Below are positions 9,339 through 18,621 of a stretch of DNA of 64,000 nucleotides, piece by piece; positions within the stretch are counted from its first letter, which is position 1, and each line of letters begins with the position of its first letter. Location of the stretch: contig CAPN01000010.1 of NCBI GenBank assembly GCA_000333235.1, positions 1-64,000 of the forward strand, read 5' to 3'. A model generated the notes under the pieces. That model was not told the origin of the DNA. It ran no database searches and saw nothing but the letters and a program-made list of their open reading frames with translations. This DNA comes from Pseudoalteromonas luteoviolacea B = ATCC 29581 (GTDB lineage Bacteria; Pseudomonadota; Gammaproteobacteria; Enterobacterales; Alteromonadaceae). A program made the position numbers and the translations under genes.

Positions 9339-12300
9339 CTATCTCATCCACACTTTGACTTCAGCTAACCCACTGTTTTGCAGGGATTGTAATTGTTCAT
9401 CAATATTGCTAGTTTGCTCGAATTCAAACGCATCGAGTTGGCCATCAAAAATAATCGTGGCGGCACCATCTCCGCCGCGTTGTTTAACCTGATGCAAGGC
9501 TATATCGGCAAGATTTACAGACGACTCCCAACCGATCACTTGCCCGCCCAACAAAGGTAAAGGATAAAACGACCAACCTAATGATACCGTCAAACGCAAT
9601 TGTTGACCATTTGGCAAATGAAAATCATGCTCAGCAATCGCTTTACATAACTCACTAACATAATTTTGGATAGCCGGACGTTTAAAGTCACGTAACAAAA
9701 GTAAGAACTCATCACCACTCCAACGCGCCACGTAATCTGAACCTTGTGTTCGCGTATTGAGTAATGTTGCTAATTGTTGTAAACAACTGTCACCGCCAAT
9801 CGTGCCAAATGCGTCATTAATTTTGCTAAACTTATCGATATTCAAAATCATCAACACTAAGCTCTTATCTTGCGACTGCAGTGATTGTGCATTACGTTGA
9901 TAATGTTCAACATCTTTAGGCAATTGATCAAACAAGAAACGGCGACTGCGAAGGCCAGTAAGTTCATCTGTGTGACTAACTAATTTAAGCTGCGTATTCA
10001 CTTGATTGAGTTTTTCGTTCGCTTTACGCAGCTCTGTCGTACGCTCTGCCACCAAATTTTCTAGCGCTTGTTGTTTACGGCGCTCTTGCGTTCTAAAGAC
10101 CCAAAACACCAAATAAAACAATAAAATAAAACCACTTGTGATCAATAGTCGAAAATAAACGGTTTCATCAAAGCGCCGGGGTACTTTGATCAACACTTTC
10201 TTTTGAACTGCATTTTGCCATTCTTGGCCCTGGCGTTTAACTTCTAGGGTAAAAACATATTCACCAGGTGACAAATTAGTGTAAATGGCTTCTCTGCGGC
10301 TCTGTACTTTACGCCAATCGCTATCTAATCCAGATAAACGATAACGGAATTCCAAACTATTGGGCGCGTAATAATCGATTGCGGTATAGCGAATTGTCAT
10401 ATCTCGCTCACTAGGCCCCAACGTCACCGATTCTGACAGCGCATTACTATATAGTTTTCGTTCAGGCGTTTGCATCAACTCTATTTGCACATTGAGCTTA
10501 TCTTTACCAAACAATTTCACATTTTTTGGGATCTCCACCACACCTTGGAGACTGGGATACCAAAACGCGTGTTGAGTTTCAACTACTGCATCATGGCCTA
10601 TACCTGAACAACATTGACTAGGGCGACCATCAAGTTGCCTGTCAAATGCGCTTATCACTTGCTCAACTTGCAAGTTTGCGATTTCGGCCGTGAATTGCTC
10701 TATCGGCATGCGATAGACCCCTTTCATCGTGCTAACCCAAATCCGGTTTATTGACTTATCGTAATACAAAGAAAAAATTGAGCCATATGGAAGACCTTGC
10801 GCTGCATCGAGTTGTAACCAATCGCCATTTTCACTTTTGTAGAAAAGACCATCGTTCAATGACCCTACTAATGTCGCAATACCATCGATGTGTACGATGC
10901 TCGTGACATACGCATTATCTAATGTGGTTTGCCCACCGATCTTTTCAATCCCACGTTCATTGTAACGGTATGCCCCTTTATTTGTGCCAATGTAGCCATA
11001 ACGGGGATAATCAATAATATAACTAATAAATTTACTGCCTAAAAAGGCATTGTATGTAAATGGCGTTAAACCAGAATAATCAAGGCGATAAAGCCCTCGT
11101 CCCGTACCTAACCATAATCCACCTTTGTTAGATGGACTGATAGAAAATACTGGATTTTGCCGCAGCTCTCTAAAACCGACCGAAGTAAGTGCGTTATTTT
11201 CATAGATCATTAAGCCCCTATCCGTACCGAGATAAAGCTTATTTCCTGCGAACTCCAAGTCATGAATTGAGGAGCGCTTTAGTGTATTCAATGAAACCTC
11301 AACGGAATACTTTTCTTCTTTGTTGAGGTATCCAAGTCCGCTGCTTCCTGCAATCCAAATTCGTCCATCCGGTCCTTGAGTTATTGCGGTCACCGCTTGC
11401 GCTTCGCCAGACACTGAAGCATGTCTTTCTACTTTTCCTGCATGGGCTAACCATAAACCTTCTGAAAAACTAGCAAACCAAACGTTACCATTTCGATCTC
11501 GATAAATGTCAGAAAACCAGATGCTTTGATCTAGTTGGATGGGTTCAACCCATTGCCAGTTACTGTCATTATCTCGATACAGAAGTCGGCCATAGGTAGA
11601 TATCCATAAGCCTCCATCTGGATCACTCACAAATTTATAGACCGCAACATTGGCACCAACAGGCAATTGGTAAGGACGTAATTCTTCATCAATATCAAGA
11701 AAATAAGCACCCAACTCGGACCCCAACAGCAAGTTTCCTTCTGTCCAAGTTAAATCATGCACGAGTGTTTGAGCTAAGCGATCTGGTAGCGACACTTTGG
11801 CGCTTAATTCTAAGCGTAGTGCTTCTGAAGTAATACTTTGAGAATCACTTAAACGTAGTAAATGACGCTCATTTACGAGCCATAAACCTTTTGGTGACCA
11901 TGCTATTTTGCTCACTGACCCCACGATTTGATTAATCGCGTTTAAGGTTGGAACACTCGGCGCATTTTGTTCACCAAAACGCGTTGGCTGAGGCTCTGTC
12001 ACTAGATAAAGGCCATTAGCAGCAACCCAAATTCGCCCTTTATCGTCTTCTAAAATATCCTTTACGGCACTGTTAAGTTTAAATTGTACAGATTCCAACG
12101 AACCCGTATCCAATCGAACTAAGCCACTTCTCGTACCGACCCAAAGATACCCTTTTTTATCCAGTAACAGTTTATTAATGCCATTACTTGATAAGAAATC
12201 CACGTTTTGCGTGTTGAAATTGGTGAACTCAGAACCATCGAATCGGCTTAAACCAAATTGCGTACCAATCCAAATATAACCTTCTCTATCTTGCACAACA

Positions 12301-12449
12301 CTGCTTATCGATTGAGATGGTAGACCATTTTGAATGTTCCACTGTTTTACCACGTAATCATTAATCGCCGCATGTGCTGTCGACACAACGCCGAATACGC
12401 TCACAATAAGCATACTTAGCAACAGCGAAACGCGAAAAATCAATGACAC
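9339..12449 (-). CDS. Periplasmic-sensor diguanylate cyclase (Reg_prop propeller, Y_Y_Y, GGDEF)
   Basis: The 1036-residue protein begins with a signal peptide (about 1-28). A long series of two-component-regulator propeller repeats follows (WIGTQFGLSRFDG, WVGTRSGLVRLDTG, WLGTGRGLYRLDYSG), which form beta-propellers in the periplasm. Next are a Y_Y_Y domain (about 680-755), one membrane helix (about 770-790), a coiled coil and a C-terminal GGDEF domain. The active-site loop reads S911-G-D-E-F, a common and usually active variant. No RxxD inhibitory site is seen just before it. It should make cyclic di-GMP in response to an unknown extracytoplasmic signal, probably a ligand held by the propellers. 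There is no EAL domain and no linked partner gene. Confidence 0.88.
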   Translation of the reverse strand: MSLIFRVSLLLSMLIVSVFGVVSTAHAAINDYVVKQWNIQNGLPSQSISSVVQDREGYIWIGTQFGLSRFDGSEFTNFNTQNVDFLSSNGINKLLLDKKGYLWVGTRSGLVRLDTGSLESVQFKLNSAVKDILEDDKGRIWVAANGLYLVTEPQPTRFGEQNAPSVPTLNAINQIVGSVSKIAWSPKGLWLVNERHLLRLSDSQSITSEALRLELSAKVSLPDRLAQTLVHDLTWTEGNLLLGSELGAYFLDIDEELRPYQLPVGANVAVYKFVSDPDGGLWISTYGRLLYRDNDSNWQWVEPIQLDQSIWFSDIYRDRNGNVWFASFSEGLWLAHAGKVERHASVSGEAQAVTAITQGPDGRIWIAGSSGLGYLNKEEKYSVEVSLNTLKRSSIHDLEFAGNKLYLGTDRGLMIYENNALTSVGFRELRQNPVFSISPSNKGGLWLGTGRGLYRLDYSGLTPFTYNAFLGSKFISYIIDYPRYGYIGTNKGAYRYNERGIEKIGGQTTLDNAYVTSIVHIDGIATLVGSLNDGLFYKSENGDWLQLDAAQGLPYGSIFSLYYDKSINRIWVSTMKGVYRMPIEQFTAEIANLQVEQVISAFDRQLDGRPSQCCSGIGHDAVVETQHAFWYPSLQGVVEIPKNVKLFGKDKLNVQIELMQTPERKLYSNALSESVTLGPSERDMTIRYTAIDYYAPNSLEFRYRLSGLDSDWRKVQSRREAIYTNLSPGEYVFTLEVKRQGQEWQNAVQKKVLIKVPRRFDETVYFRLLITSGFILLFYLVFWVFRTQERRKQQALENLVAERTTELRKANEKLNQVNTQLKLVSHTDELTGLRSRRFLFDQLPKDVEHYQRNAQSLQSQDKSLVLMILNIDKFSKINDAFGTIGGDSCLQQLATLLNTRTQGSDYVARWSGDEFLLLLRDFKRPAIQNYVSELCKAIAEHDFHLPNGQQLRLTVSLGWSFYPLPLLGGQVIGWESSVNLADIALHQVKQRGGDGAATIIFDGQLDAFEFEQTSNIDEQLQSLQNSGLAEVKVWMR

Positions 12450-12579
12450 GATTTATTCCTTTATAAAACTTAAACGTATTGTCGGCAATCTAGCTTACTA
12501 GCCAATTAAATCATTATGAAAACCATCCTAATAATCCCAAGTGGCTGTTCTCGATTTAAATGAATATGAGTTATTACTA

Positions 12580-13056
12580 CTATAAGTACCCAGTTTTAAT
12601 CAAAGCGTGTAAACAAATCAATGAAAAAATACCGGCTAAAATATCATCTGCCATAATGCCCCAACCACCTTTGAGGCGTTTATCCAAGATCTTAATGGGG
12701 CCAGGCTTTACAATGTCAAAAAAACGGAAGAGTAAAAAGCCAGTTAACAGAGTCTGCCAACTCAATGGTACAAACATCATAGTAATAAAAAAACCTGCAA
12801 CTTCATCCCATACTATCGCGGGGTGATCATGCACACCTAAATCTTTCGCCGTTTTGCCGCATGCCCAAATCCCAACAACTGAAAAAAGTACAGCAACAAT
12901 CACTTGAGCCAAAATAGGCCAAGAAGTGGTTAAAAATATGAATGGCAAAGCGCCGAGAGTCCCAACGGTTCCTGGCGCTTTTGGCGCTAGGCCTAAACCA
13001 TAGCCAAGAGCTAAAAACTGATGAGGGCGAGAAAGAGAATATGAAAACTGCTTCAC
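12580..13056 (-). CDS. pgpA: Phosphatidylglycerophosphatase A
   Basis: The 158-residue integral membrane protein dephosphorylates phosphatidylglycerol phosphate to phosphatidylglycerol. Family features are LALGYGLGLAPKAPGTVGTL near the N-terminus, DHPAIVWDEVAGF at the active site, and FRFFDIVKPGPIKILDKRLKGGWGIMADD near the C-terminus; four hydrophobic segments are visible. It follows thiL with a 14-bp gap, the usual gammaproteobacterial order nusB-thiL-pgpA. Confidence 0.93.
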   Translation of the reverse strand: MKQFSYSLSRPHQFLALGYGLGLAPKAPGTVGTLGALPFIFLTTSWPILAQVIVAVLFSVVGIWACGKTAKDLGVHDHPAIVWDEVAGFFITMMFVPLSWQTLLTGFLLFRFFDIVKPGPIKILDKRLKGGWGIMADDILAGIFSLICLHALIKTGYL

Positions 13057-13070
13057 AAAATTCCTACTAT

Positions 13071-14036
13071 TTAATCGCTAAAATGCTCATAGCCACCTTT
13101 TGGTAACGTAAATTTTTGACCCTTAAGCGTAAGGTCGAGCTGTCCATTACCAGCCTGAATTTGGCCAATACATTTCGCTTCAACACCATATTGCTTTAAC
13201 TTATTTTCAAGCGCGCCTTTGTTTGCGTCAGACACGGTAAACAACAGCTCGTAGTCATCACCATAATTCAGCACAAATGGCCAACGCTCGCCTTCAACTA
13301 AAGTATTTTTGAGCGCCGCAGACATAGGTACTTTTTCAACTTGAACGACGGCATTAACCTGCGACTTTCGCAATATATGCCCTAAATCGGCCACTAACCC
13401 ATCGGAGATATCAATCGCAGATGTTGCCAAACCGCGTAATACTTGTCCTGCAGCGACACGAGGGGTTGGGTAGAAAAATCGTTTTTCAACTTCGTGACGA
13501 TTATCTGGTGTAATTGCAATTCCACGTTTGCGCGCTTCAATAGCAAGCCCTGCATCACCAAGCGGCCCGGTTACAAAAATCCAATCCCCAGCCTTAGCAC
13601 CGGCGCGAGTTAACGCTTTGCCTCGAGGAACAATACCCTTTGCGCTAACAGTAATGGATAAAGGACCCTGTGTTGTATCGCCACCAATGATCTGTACATT
13701 GTAATACTCGGCGATTTCATGTAACCCTTCAGTGAACGCTTCAAGCCAATCTAAATCAACCGAAGGCAAAGTAAGTGCGAGAGAGATCCACGTAGGTTCT
13801 GCCCCCATAGCTGCTAAATCACTTAAATTCACAGCAAGTACACGATGCCCAAGCGCTCTTGGAGGAATGTCTTCAAAAAAATGAACACCACTAACAAGGG
13901 TGTCTGTGGTAATAGCTAATTGGTAGTTTTCAGGAACACTTACCAACGCGCAATCGTCTCCTATCCCAAGATCAACGTCACGACGTGTTATGCCGCGTCC
14001 CTTGAAATAACGATTAATTAATTCAAATTCCTTCAT
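13071..14036 (-). CDS. thiL: Thiamine-monophosphate kinase
   Basis: A protein of about 321 residues that phosphorylates thiamine monophosphate to the active cofactor thiamine diphosphate, using ATP. It has the AIR-synthase-like fold: GIGDDCALV near residue 25, TDTLVSGVHFF, NLSDLAAMGAEP and ISDGLVADLGHIL. I chose the ATG at 14036 (MKEFELI); the open frame reaches back to a TTG at 14042. A terminator-like hairpin lies between the likely ribosome-binding site and this start (see the separate entry). The product cofactor is used by Dxs, encoded nearby. Confidence 0.93.
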   Translation of the reverse strand: MKEFELINRYFKGRGITRRDVDLGIGDDCALVSVPENYQLAITTDTLVSGVHFFEDIPPRALGHRVLAVNLSDLAAMGAEPTWISLALTLPSVDLDWLEAFTEGLHEIAEYYNVQIIGGDTTQGPLSITVSAKGIVPRGKALTRAGAKAGDWIFVTGPLGDAGLAIEARKRGIAITPDNRHEVEKRFFYPTPRVAAGQVLRGLATSAIDISDGLVADLGHILRKSQVNAVVQVEKVPMSAALKNTLVEGERWPFVLNYGDDYELLFTVSDANKGALENKLKQYGVEAKCIGQIQAGNGQLDLTLKGQKFTLPKGGYEHFSD

Positions 14037-14040
14037 ACAC

Positions 14041-14068
14041 AAAAAAGCCGGCCTACGCCGGCTCTCCT
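14041..14068 (-). terminator. Hairpin with T-run between nusB and thiL, downstream of a Shine-Dalgarno sequence
   Basis: On the minus strand AGGAGAG (14062-14068) is followed at once by a 7-bp GC-rich hairpin (AGCCGGC/GCCGGCT, 14046-14063) and six T, then the thiL ATG at 14036. The hairpin has the form of an intrinsic terminator that would partly uncouple thiL-pgpA from nusB. The only good ribosome-binding site for thiL is on the far side of the hairpin. Confidence 0.6.
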
Positions 14069-14072
14069 GAAT

Positions 14073-14504
14073 TTATTGCTTGGCGTTAAATTCTTTTGCT
14101 CGTAAATACTTTACGGCTTTATCGAGCACACCATTAACAAATTTATGGCTATCTTCCGCACCAAACATTTTGGCCAATTCAATGCCTTCATTGATTGCGA
14201 CTTTGTAAGGAACGTCTTCACGGAACTTAAGTTCGTACGCGCTCAAACGTAAGATCGCCTTTTCAACCATATCTAAGTCTTCAAATGGACGTGAAAGATG
14301 GGGAGTAACCGACTCATCTAGCTGCTTTTGATTTACGGCAACACCACGAGCGATATCTTTAAAATACTCTACATCGATTTTCGATACGTCGTTTTCGATC
14401 AACATTTGTTGCTCAATATCAGCAATTGGATTTCCACTTAATTGCCAAGAGTACACCGCTTGTAGCGCTAATACTCGAGCCTTGCGTCTCGCTGCTGGTT
14501 TCAC
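14073..14504 (-). CDS. nusB: Transcription antitermination factor NusB
   Basis: The 143-residue all-helical protein binds boxA RNA together with NusE (ribosomal protein S10) and supports antitermination, mainly of rRNA operons. Typical segments are [19 protein letters not shown] at the N-terminus and [30 protein letters not shown] near the C-terminus. The start is GTG at 14504 with GAGGAA upstream. It follows ribH by 19 bases in the conserved ribH-nusB order. Confidence 0.95.
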   Translation of the reverse strand: MKPAARRKARVLALQAVYSWQLSGNPIADIEQQMLIENDVSKIDVEYFKDIARGVAVNQKQLDESVTPHLSRPFEDLDMVEKAILRLSAYELKFREDVPYKVAINEGIELAKMFGAEDSHKFVNGVLDKAVKYLRAKEFNAKQ

Positions 14505-14523
14505 TTAAATTCCTCTGAATTAC

Positions 14524-14988
14524 TTAAATTTGATCTAGTACGTTAACCATTTCTAGCGCACCAAGTGCAGCTTCGCCACCCTTGTTACCCATTTTTGTAC
14601 CCGCACGTTCAATCGCCTGCTCAATATTTTCAGTCGTCAACACGCCAAATGCGACTGGGACATCATACTCTAATGATACACTTGCTAGGCCTTTGTTTGA
14701 CTCGTTTGCGACTAAGTCGAAGTGTGGCGTGCCGCCACGAATGATACACCCTAGCGCGATGATCGCATCAAACTCTTTTTTCATTGCGATACGCTTAGCC
14801 GCTAATGGTAATTCTACCGCACCAGGTACATAAACGACGGTAATGTCTTCATCCTTTACACCACCAACACGCTTCAATTCATCTACCGCGCCATCAAGTA
14901 ATGACTTACCAATAAAGTCATTAAAACGAGAGATGACAATGGCAAATTTTTTACCCGGAGCGTATTTATTACCTTCGATGATTTTCAT
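14524..14988 (-). CDS. ribH: 6,7-dimethyl-8-ribityllumazine synthase
   Basis: The 154-residue enzyme condenses the ribityl-aminouracil with 3,4-dihydroxy-2-butanone 4-phosphate to give lumazine, the substrate of riboflavin synthase. Motifs include [51 protein letters not shown] with the catalytic histidine, and [26 protein letters not shown] at 14988 has GGAAC upstream. It is separated from ribB by 166 bp containing a short inverted-repeat element. Confidence 0.96.
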   Translation of the reverse strand: MKIIEGNKYAPGKKFAIVISRFNDFIGKSLLDGAVDELKRVGGVKDEDITVVYVPGAVELPLAAKRIAMKKEFDAIIALGCIIRGGTPHFDLVANESNKGLASVSLEYDVPVAFGVLTTENIEQAIERAGTKMGNKGGEAALGALEMVNVLDQI

Positions 14989-15075
14989 TCGTTGTTCCTA
15001 ATTTATCTGAGCAAAAGCCAAATAGACGCGCATAATAGCACACAAAGTTTAATTTCGCCTACACACGTGTAGGGA

Positions 15076-15150
15076 TGTACCCGAGCTACCTCAATATGTA
15101 TGATTTAAATTCTCTCATCCGGTGTAGTTTGAGGCAACTTGGACTTATAC
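15076..15150. repeat. Inverted-repeat element between ribH and ribB (divergent family member)
   Basis: The left end reads TGTACCCGAGCTACCTCAAT and the right end, inverted, TATAAGTCCAAGTTGCCTCA. The ends resemble each other and the TATACCCAA...CTTGAAGATGC ends of the elements at 25.55, 29.31 and 31.7 kb. The element is about 75 bp long and non-coding. Membership of the same family is by eye and less certain than for the other copies. Confidence 0.4.
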
Positions 15151-15154
15151 TCAA

Positions 15155-16279
15155 TTACTCTTCTGCACCTTCAGGTGCAACATAGTCAACCACCTCAAGG
15201 TGGAATCCTGACAGTGCATGGTACTTTTTAGGTAAGCTCATTAGGCGCATTTTTTGAATGCCCAAGTCAGCCAATATCTGCGATCCTACACCCACTGTAC
15301 GCGAAGTACCCTGAAACTTACGCATACTTGGACTTTCACCCGAATCTTGGGCTGCAAAACCTTTTACCATGGCTTCTAAATCTGCTGTGCGTTCTTGTTT
15401 CGCTAATATCACCAAAACGCCATCGTGTTCTGCAATGTATTTCATCGCAGGCGCCAGTGCCCAACTTCTATCACCACCACGATTAGAATGTAAAATATCG
15501 GTAAACGTACTTTGCAAATGCACTCGCACTAAAGTTGGATTATCGGGTGTGATACTTCCTTTTACTAACGCATAATGAAGCTGATTATCAATGGTGTCTT
15601 TGTAAGTAACTAAGTCAAACTCGCCATACTCTGTTGGCAATTTACATACTGCTACTTTCTCAATTGTGGTTTCATTAAGGTTACGGTATTCGATAAGATC
15701 AGCAATAGTACCAATCTTAATACCATGTTCTTTGGCAAACACTTCAAGCTGCGGACGACGCGCCATAGTACCATCCGGATTTAAAATCTCTACTATCACG
15801 GAAGACGCTTCGAGACCTGCTAAACGGGCTAAATCACAACCCGCTTCAGTGTGTCCAGCACGTGTTAACACACCGCCAGGCTGCGCCATGATCGGGAATA
15901 TATGACCTGGTTGAACGATGTCTTCAGGTACGGCACCTTTAGCTACGGCAGCTTGCACTGTGCGTGCGCGATCAGCTGCTGAAATACCTGTAGTAACCCC
16001 TTTCGCTGCTTCAATCGATACCGTGAAGTTTGTCGAGAATTGCGCTCCATTACTTTTCACCATTAATGGTAAATTTAATTGCTTACAACGCTCTTGCGTC
16101 ATCGTGAGACAAATCAAACCACGACCATACGTTGCCATGAAGTTGATTGCTTCGGGAGTGATATGCTCTGCCGCGATAACAAGATCACCTTCGTTTTCAC
16201 GGTCTTCATCATCCATAAGAATAACCATTTTACCGGCTTTAATGTCATCGATAATTTCTTGTACGCTGTTTAACGTCAT
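15155..16279 (-). CDS. ribB: 3,4-dihydroxy-2-butanone 4-phosphate synthase with a degenerate GTP cyclohydrolase II domain (RibBX type)
   Basis: The 374-residue protein has an intact RibB domain (about 1-200): [17 protein letters not shown] holds the acidic active-site residues and [17 protein letters not shown] the substrate-binding histidine. The second half aligns with GTP cyclohydrolase II but has lost its chemistry. The zinc-binding segment (ECLTGD...RCDCG in RibA) reads LQSTFTD...GGDRS, with none of the three cysteines, and the HRQEGRNIGL segment reads AKQERTADL. It should make only the four-carbon precursor of riboflavin, and an active RibA must be encoded elsewhere. This variant, called RibBX, is widespread in Proteobacteria. 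It lies between ribE and ribH. Confidence 0.92.
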   Translation of the reverse strand: MTLNSVQEIIDDIKAGKMVILMDDEDRENEGDLVIAAEHITPEAINFMATYGRGLICLTMTQERCKQLNLPLMVKSNGAQFSTNFTVSIEAAKGVTTGISAADRARTVQAAVAKGAVPEDIVQPGHIFPIMAQPGGVLTRAGHTEAGCDLARLAGLEASSVIVEILNPDGTMARRPQLEVFAKEHGIKIGTIADLIEYRNLNETTIEKVAVCKLPTEYGEFDLVTYKDTIDNQLHYALVKGSITPDNPTLVRVHLQSTFTDILHSNRGGDRSWALAPAMKYIAEHDGVLVILAKQERTADLEAMVKGFAAQDSGESPSMRKFQGTSRTVGVGSQILADLGIQKMRLMSLPKKYHALSGFHLEVVDYVAPEGAEE

Positions 16280-16310
16280 AATTTACCTGCATTGAAAAGT
16301 TTACTGTGCA

Positions 16311-16970
16311 TTAGCGCATAAACCCAGCTTGGGCGAGTAAACTGGTTGTGAGAGTCGATTCATGTTTAGCGTGATCATCACTTTTAGTGATCAAACGCTC
16401 CAAATAGCGGGCAATTTGGTCAACCTCTAGGTTCACTTTAGTCCCGATTTTAAAATCTACGATTGTTGTTTCTTGAGCGGTATGTGGCACGATGGTTAAT
16501 TTAAAACGATCACCTTCAAGGCCATTAACCGTTAAACTGATCCCATCAATAGCTACTGAGCCTTTGTAGGGGATGTATTTTAATAATGTGTGCGGTGCTT
16601 TAAGCCAATACTCAGTAGCTCGCGCATTTTGGTTGACGGCTACAATTTCAGCAATACCATCCACATGTCCCGAAACCAAATGCCCACCTAAACGCGACAT
16701 TGGCTGCAGTGCTTTTTCCAAATTTACTTTTTGGCCAATTTGATAATCCGCAAACCGTGTTAATGTTATGGTTTCATTAGAAACGTCTGCACGAAAACCA
16801 TCGCTAAACTTTTCCACCACGGTCAAACACACGCCATTGGTCGCAATACTGTCACCAAGCTGCACGTCCTGCATAGCTAAATTTGCGCTTTTTACGCGAA
16901 CCGCTAAATCACCTTGTTTATTTACTAACTCGGTTAAGTAACCTGTTGCTTCTATGATACCGGTAAACAT
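16311..16970 (-). CDS. ribE: Riboflavin synthase, alpha subunit
   Basis: The 219-residue protein has two repeated lumazine-binding domains. The first starts MFTGIIEATGYL with SIATNGVCLTV, the second has GHLVSGHVDGIAEI and VAIDGISLTVN. It converts two lumazine molecules to riboflavin and returns the ribityl-aminouracil. In other species this gene is also called ribC. It lies two bases after the ribD stop and 31 bases before ribB, all on the minus strand. Confidence 0.95.
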   Translation of the reverse strand: MFTGIIEATGYLTELVNKQGDLAVRVKSANLAMQDVQLGDSIATNGVCLTVVEKFSDGFRADVSNETITLTRFADYQIGQKVNLEKALQPMSRLGGHLVSGHVDGIAEIVAVNQNARATEYWLKAPHTLLKYIPYKGSVAIDGISLTVNGLEGDRFKLTIVPHTAQETTIVDFKIGTKVNLEVDQIARYLERLITKSDDHAKHESTLTTSLLAQAGFMR

Positions 16971-16972
16971 AA

Positions 16973-18088
16973 TTAATTGATTTTCCTAACGTGTACCCGA
17001 AGATCTTGACCTATTGTTTGAACGTGGGAAAAGCTCATTGTTTCCACCTGTGATAACGAGTATGTTGACGCTATTGAGAACAGGCCTTTACCACCTTCCC
17101 CTATTATTTTTGGCGCATAATAAACAATGTATTCATCGATTAAACCTGCATCGTGAAACACGCCACACAGTGTTTGCCCTGCTTCTAACCAAACTTGATT
17201 GATGCCTCTTTGGGCTAAAAATCGAAGTACGCAATGACAATCAATTTTACCGTCTTTAGATTCAGCAATAAACTCTTCAACGAAATGTGGCCATACTAGA
17301 GCATTTTCAACTGGCGACGAATCCGTTCTCACTAGAATCACGGGACTTTCGCTAGCAAATAGCGCAAGTTCAGGTGTTAGTCGCGCTTGAGAGTCAAAAA
17401 TAACCCGGACAGGTTGGCGAATCTGCTCTTGCTGTTCAGGATAGAAATGAGCACGAACAGTCAACTGAGCATTGTCTGTAAGTACCGTATCTGCGCCAGA
17501 AATAATCGCACAACTTTTTGCCCGAAAACGTTGGACATCATCACGTGCTGCTGGACTTGTTATCCATTTACTTTCACCACTGGCAAGGGCGGTTTTCCCA
17601 TCTAAACTGGCCGCTAATTTACATTGAACGAAAGGCAAACCAACTTTCATACGTTTAAAAAAACCTTCATTCAGCTGATACGCTTGCGATTCAAGTAACC
17701 CAAATGCGATTTCAATGCCCGCTTGCTCTAGCATCGCAAGCCCTTTTCCTGACACTTTTGGATTTGGATCCACCATAGCAGCAATGACTTTCGCAACGCC
17801 CGCCTCAATTAACCCTTTTGCGCATGGCGGCGTGCGGCCGAAATGACTACACGGTTCTAACGTTACATAAGCTGTTGCGCCCTTTGCAGCATCACCAGCT
17901 TGACGCAGTGCATGCACTTCCGCATGAGGACCACCAGCTTGAATATGGAATCCTTGGCCAACAATTTTACCATCTTTGACTAGCACACAACCAACATTCG
18001 GGTTTGGCGTAGTCGTGAATTGACCTTGTTTGGCCAATTCAATCGCCATTTGCATGAATTGCTCGTCTTGTTGAGAAAACACAGCCAT
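16973..18088 (-). CDS. ribD: Bifunctional riboflavin biosynthesis deaminase/reductase
   Basis: The 371-residue protein carries out steps two and three of riboflavin synthesis. The N-terminal deaminase (about 1-145) has the zinc motif GPHAEVHAL and PCSHFGRTPPC. The C-terminal NADPH-dependent reductase (about 150-371) includes LAASLDGKTALASGESKWIT and SGADTVLTDNAQLTVR. GGGGAA lies upstream of the ATG. It overlaps no gene but follows nrdR by only three bases, in the usual nrdR-ribD order. Confidence 0.95.
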   Translation of the reverse strand: MAVFSQQDEQFMQMAIELAKQGQFTTTPNPNVGCVLVKDGKIVGQGFHIQAGGPHAEVHALRQAGDAAKGATAYVTLEPCSHFGRTPPCAKGLIEAGVAKVIAAMVDPNPKVSGKGLAMLEQAGIEIAFGLLESQAYQLNEGFFKRMKVGLPFVQCKLAASLDGKTALASGESKWITSPAARDDVQRFRAKSCAIISGADTVLTDNAQLTVRAHFYPEQQEQIRQPVRVIFDSQARLTPELALFASESPVILVRTDSSPVENALVWPHFVEEFIAESKDGKIDCHCVLRFLAQRGINQVWLEAGQTLCGVFHDAGLIDEYIVYYAPKIIGEGGKGLFSIASTYSLSQVETMSFSHVQTIGQDLRVHVRKIN

Positions 18089-18091
18089 GCA

Positions 18092-18541
18092 TTATTCCCC
18101 TAATCGTGCTATTTCTTCGCCGAATTCTTTAACATCTTCAAAGGAGCGGTATACGGAGGCAAATCGAACATAGGCCACTTTGTCGAGTTTTTTTAAGGCT
18201 TCCATGATGAGTCCACCAATCATATGACTGGAGATTTCTCGCTCCCCTGTCGCACGTAACTCCGACTTAATCTTATGAATCACTTCTTCTATTTGTTCGG
18301 TGCTTACAGGGCGCTTCTCTAATGCTCGATGCAACCCATTTAATAATTTATCTTCATTGAAGGGCTCTCTCGAGCCATCTTGCTTTATTACTCTAGGCAT
18401 AACCAATTCTGCGCCTTCAAACGTGGTAAATCGCTCATGACATTCAAAACATTCTCGACGACGACGAACCTGATAGCCTTCACTGACTAGCCTTGAATCA
18501 ATGACTTTTGTGTCTTTGGCGGTACAAAAAGGGCAATGCAT
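18092..18541 (-). CDS. nrdR: Transcriptional repressor NrdR
   Basis: A protein of about 149 residues with an N-terminal zinc ribbon (MHCPFC ... CFECHERF; cysteines 3, 6, 31 and 34) and an ATP-cone domain ([16 protein letters not shown] ... [10 protein letters not shown]). It represses ribonucleotide reductase genes in response to bound ATP or dATP. I use the ATG at 18541 because it starts exactly with the family's MHCPFC and is preceded by GAGGAA; the open frame extends five codons further. A terminator of glyA lies just upstream. Confidence 0.95.
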   Translation of the reverse strand: MHCPFCTAKDTKVIDSRLVSEGYQVRRRRECFECHERFTTFEGAELVMPRVIKQDGSREPFNEDKLLNGLHRALEKRPVSTEQIEEVIHKIKSELRATGEREISSHMIGGLIMEALKKLDKVAYVRFASVYRSFEDVKEFGEEIARLGE

Positions 18542-18560
18542 TAAAAAATTCCTCATTATA

Positions 18561-18588
18561 AAAAAGGCCGCATTTTAAGCGGCCTCTA
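18561..18588 (-). terminator. Terminator after glyA
   Basis: AGGCCGC (18565-18571), a 7-base loop and GCGGCCT (18579-18585) are followed on the minus strand by a T-run. It separates glyA from nrdR-rib. Confidence 0.7.
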
Positions 18589-18621
18589 TCATAACAAAAT
18601 TCAACTCAGTTGTTAGCGCAA

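Noticed and set aside
14989..16310. Possible FMN riboswitch around ribB or ribH
   Set aside because: The conserved riboswitch blocks were looked for and not seen; the 166-bp gap is filled by an inverted-repeat element.
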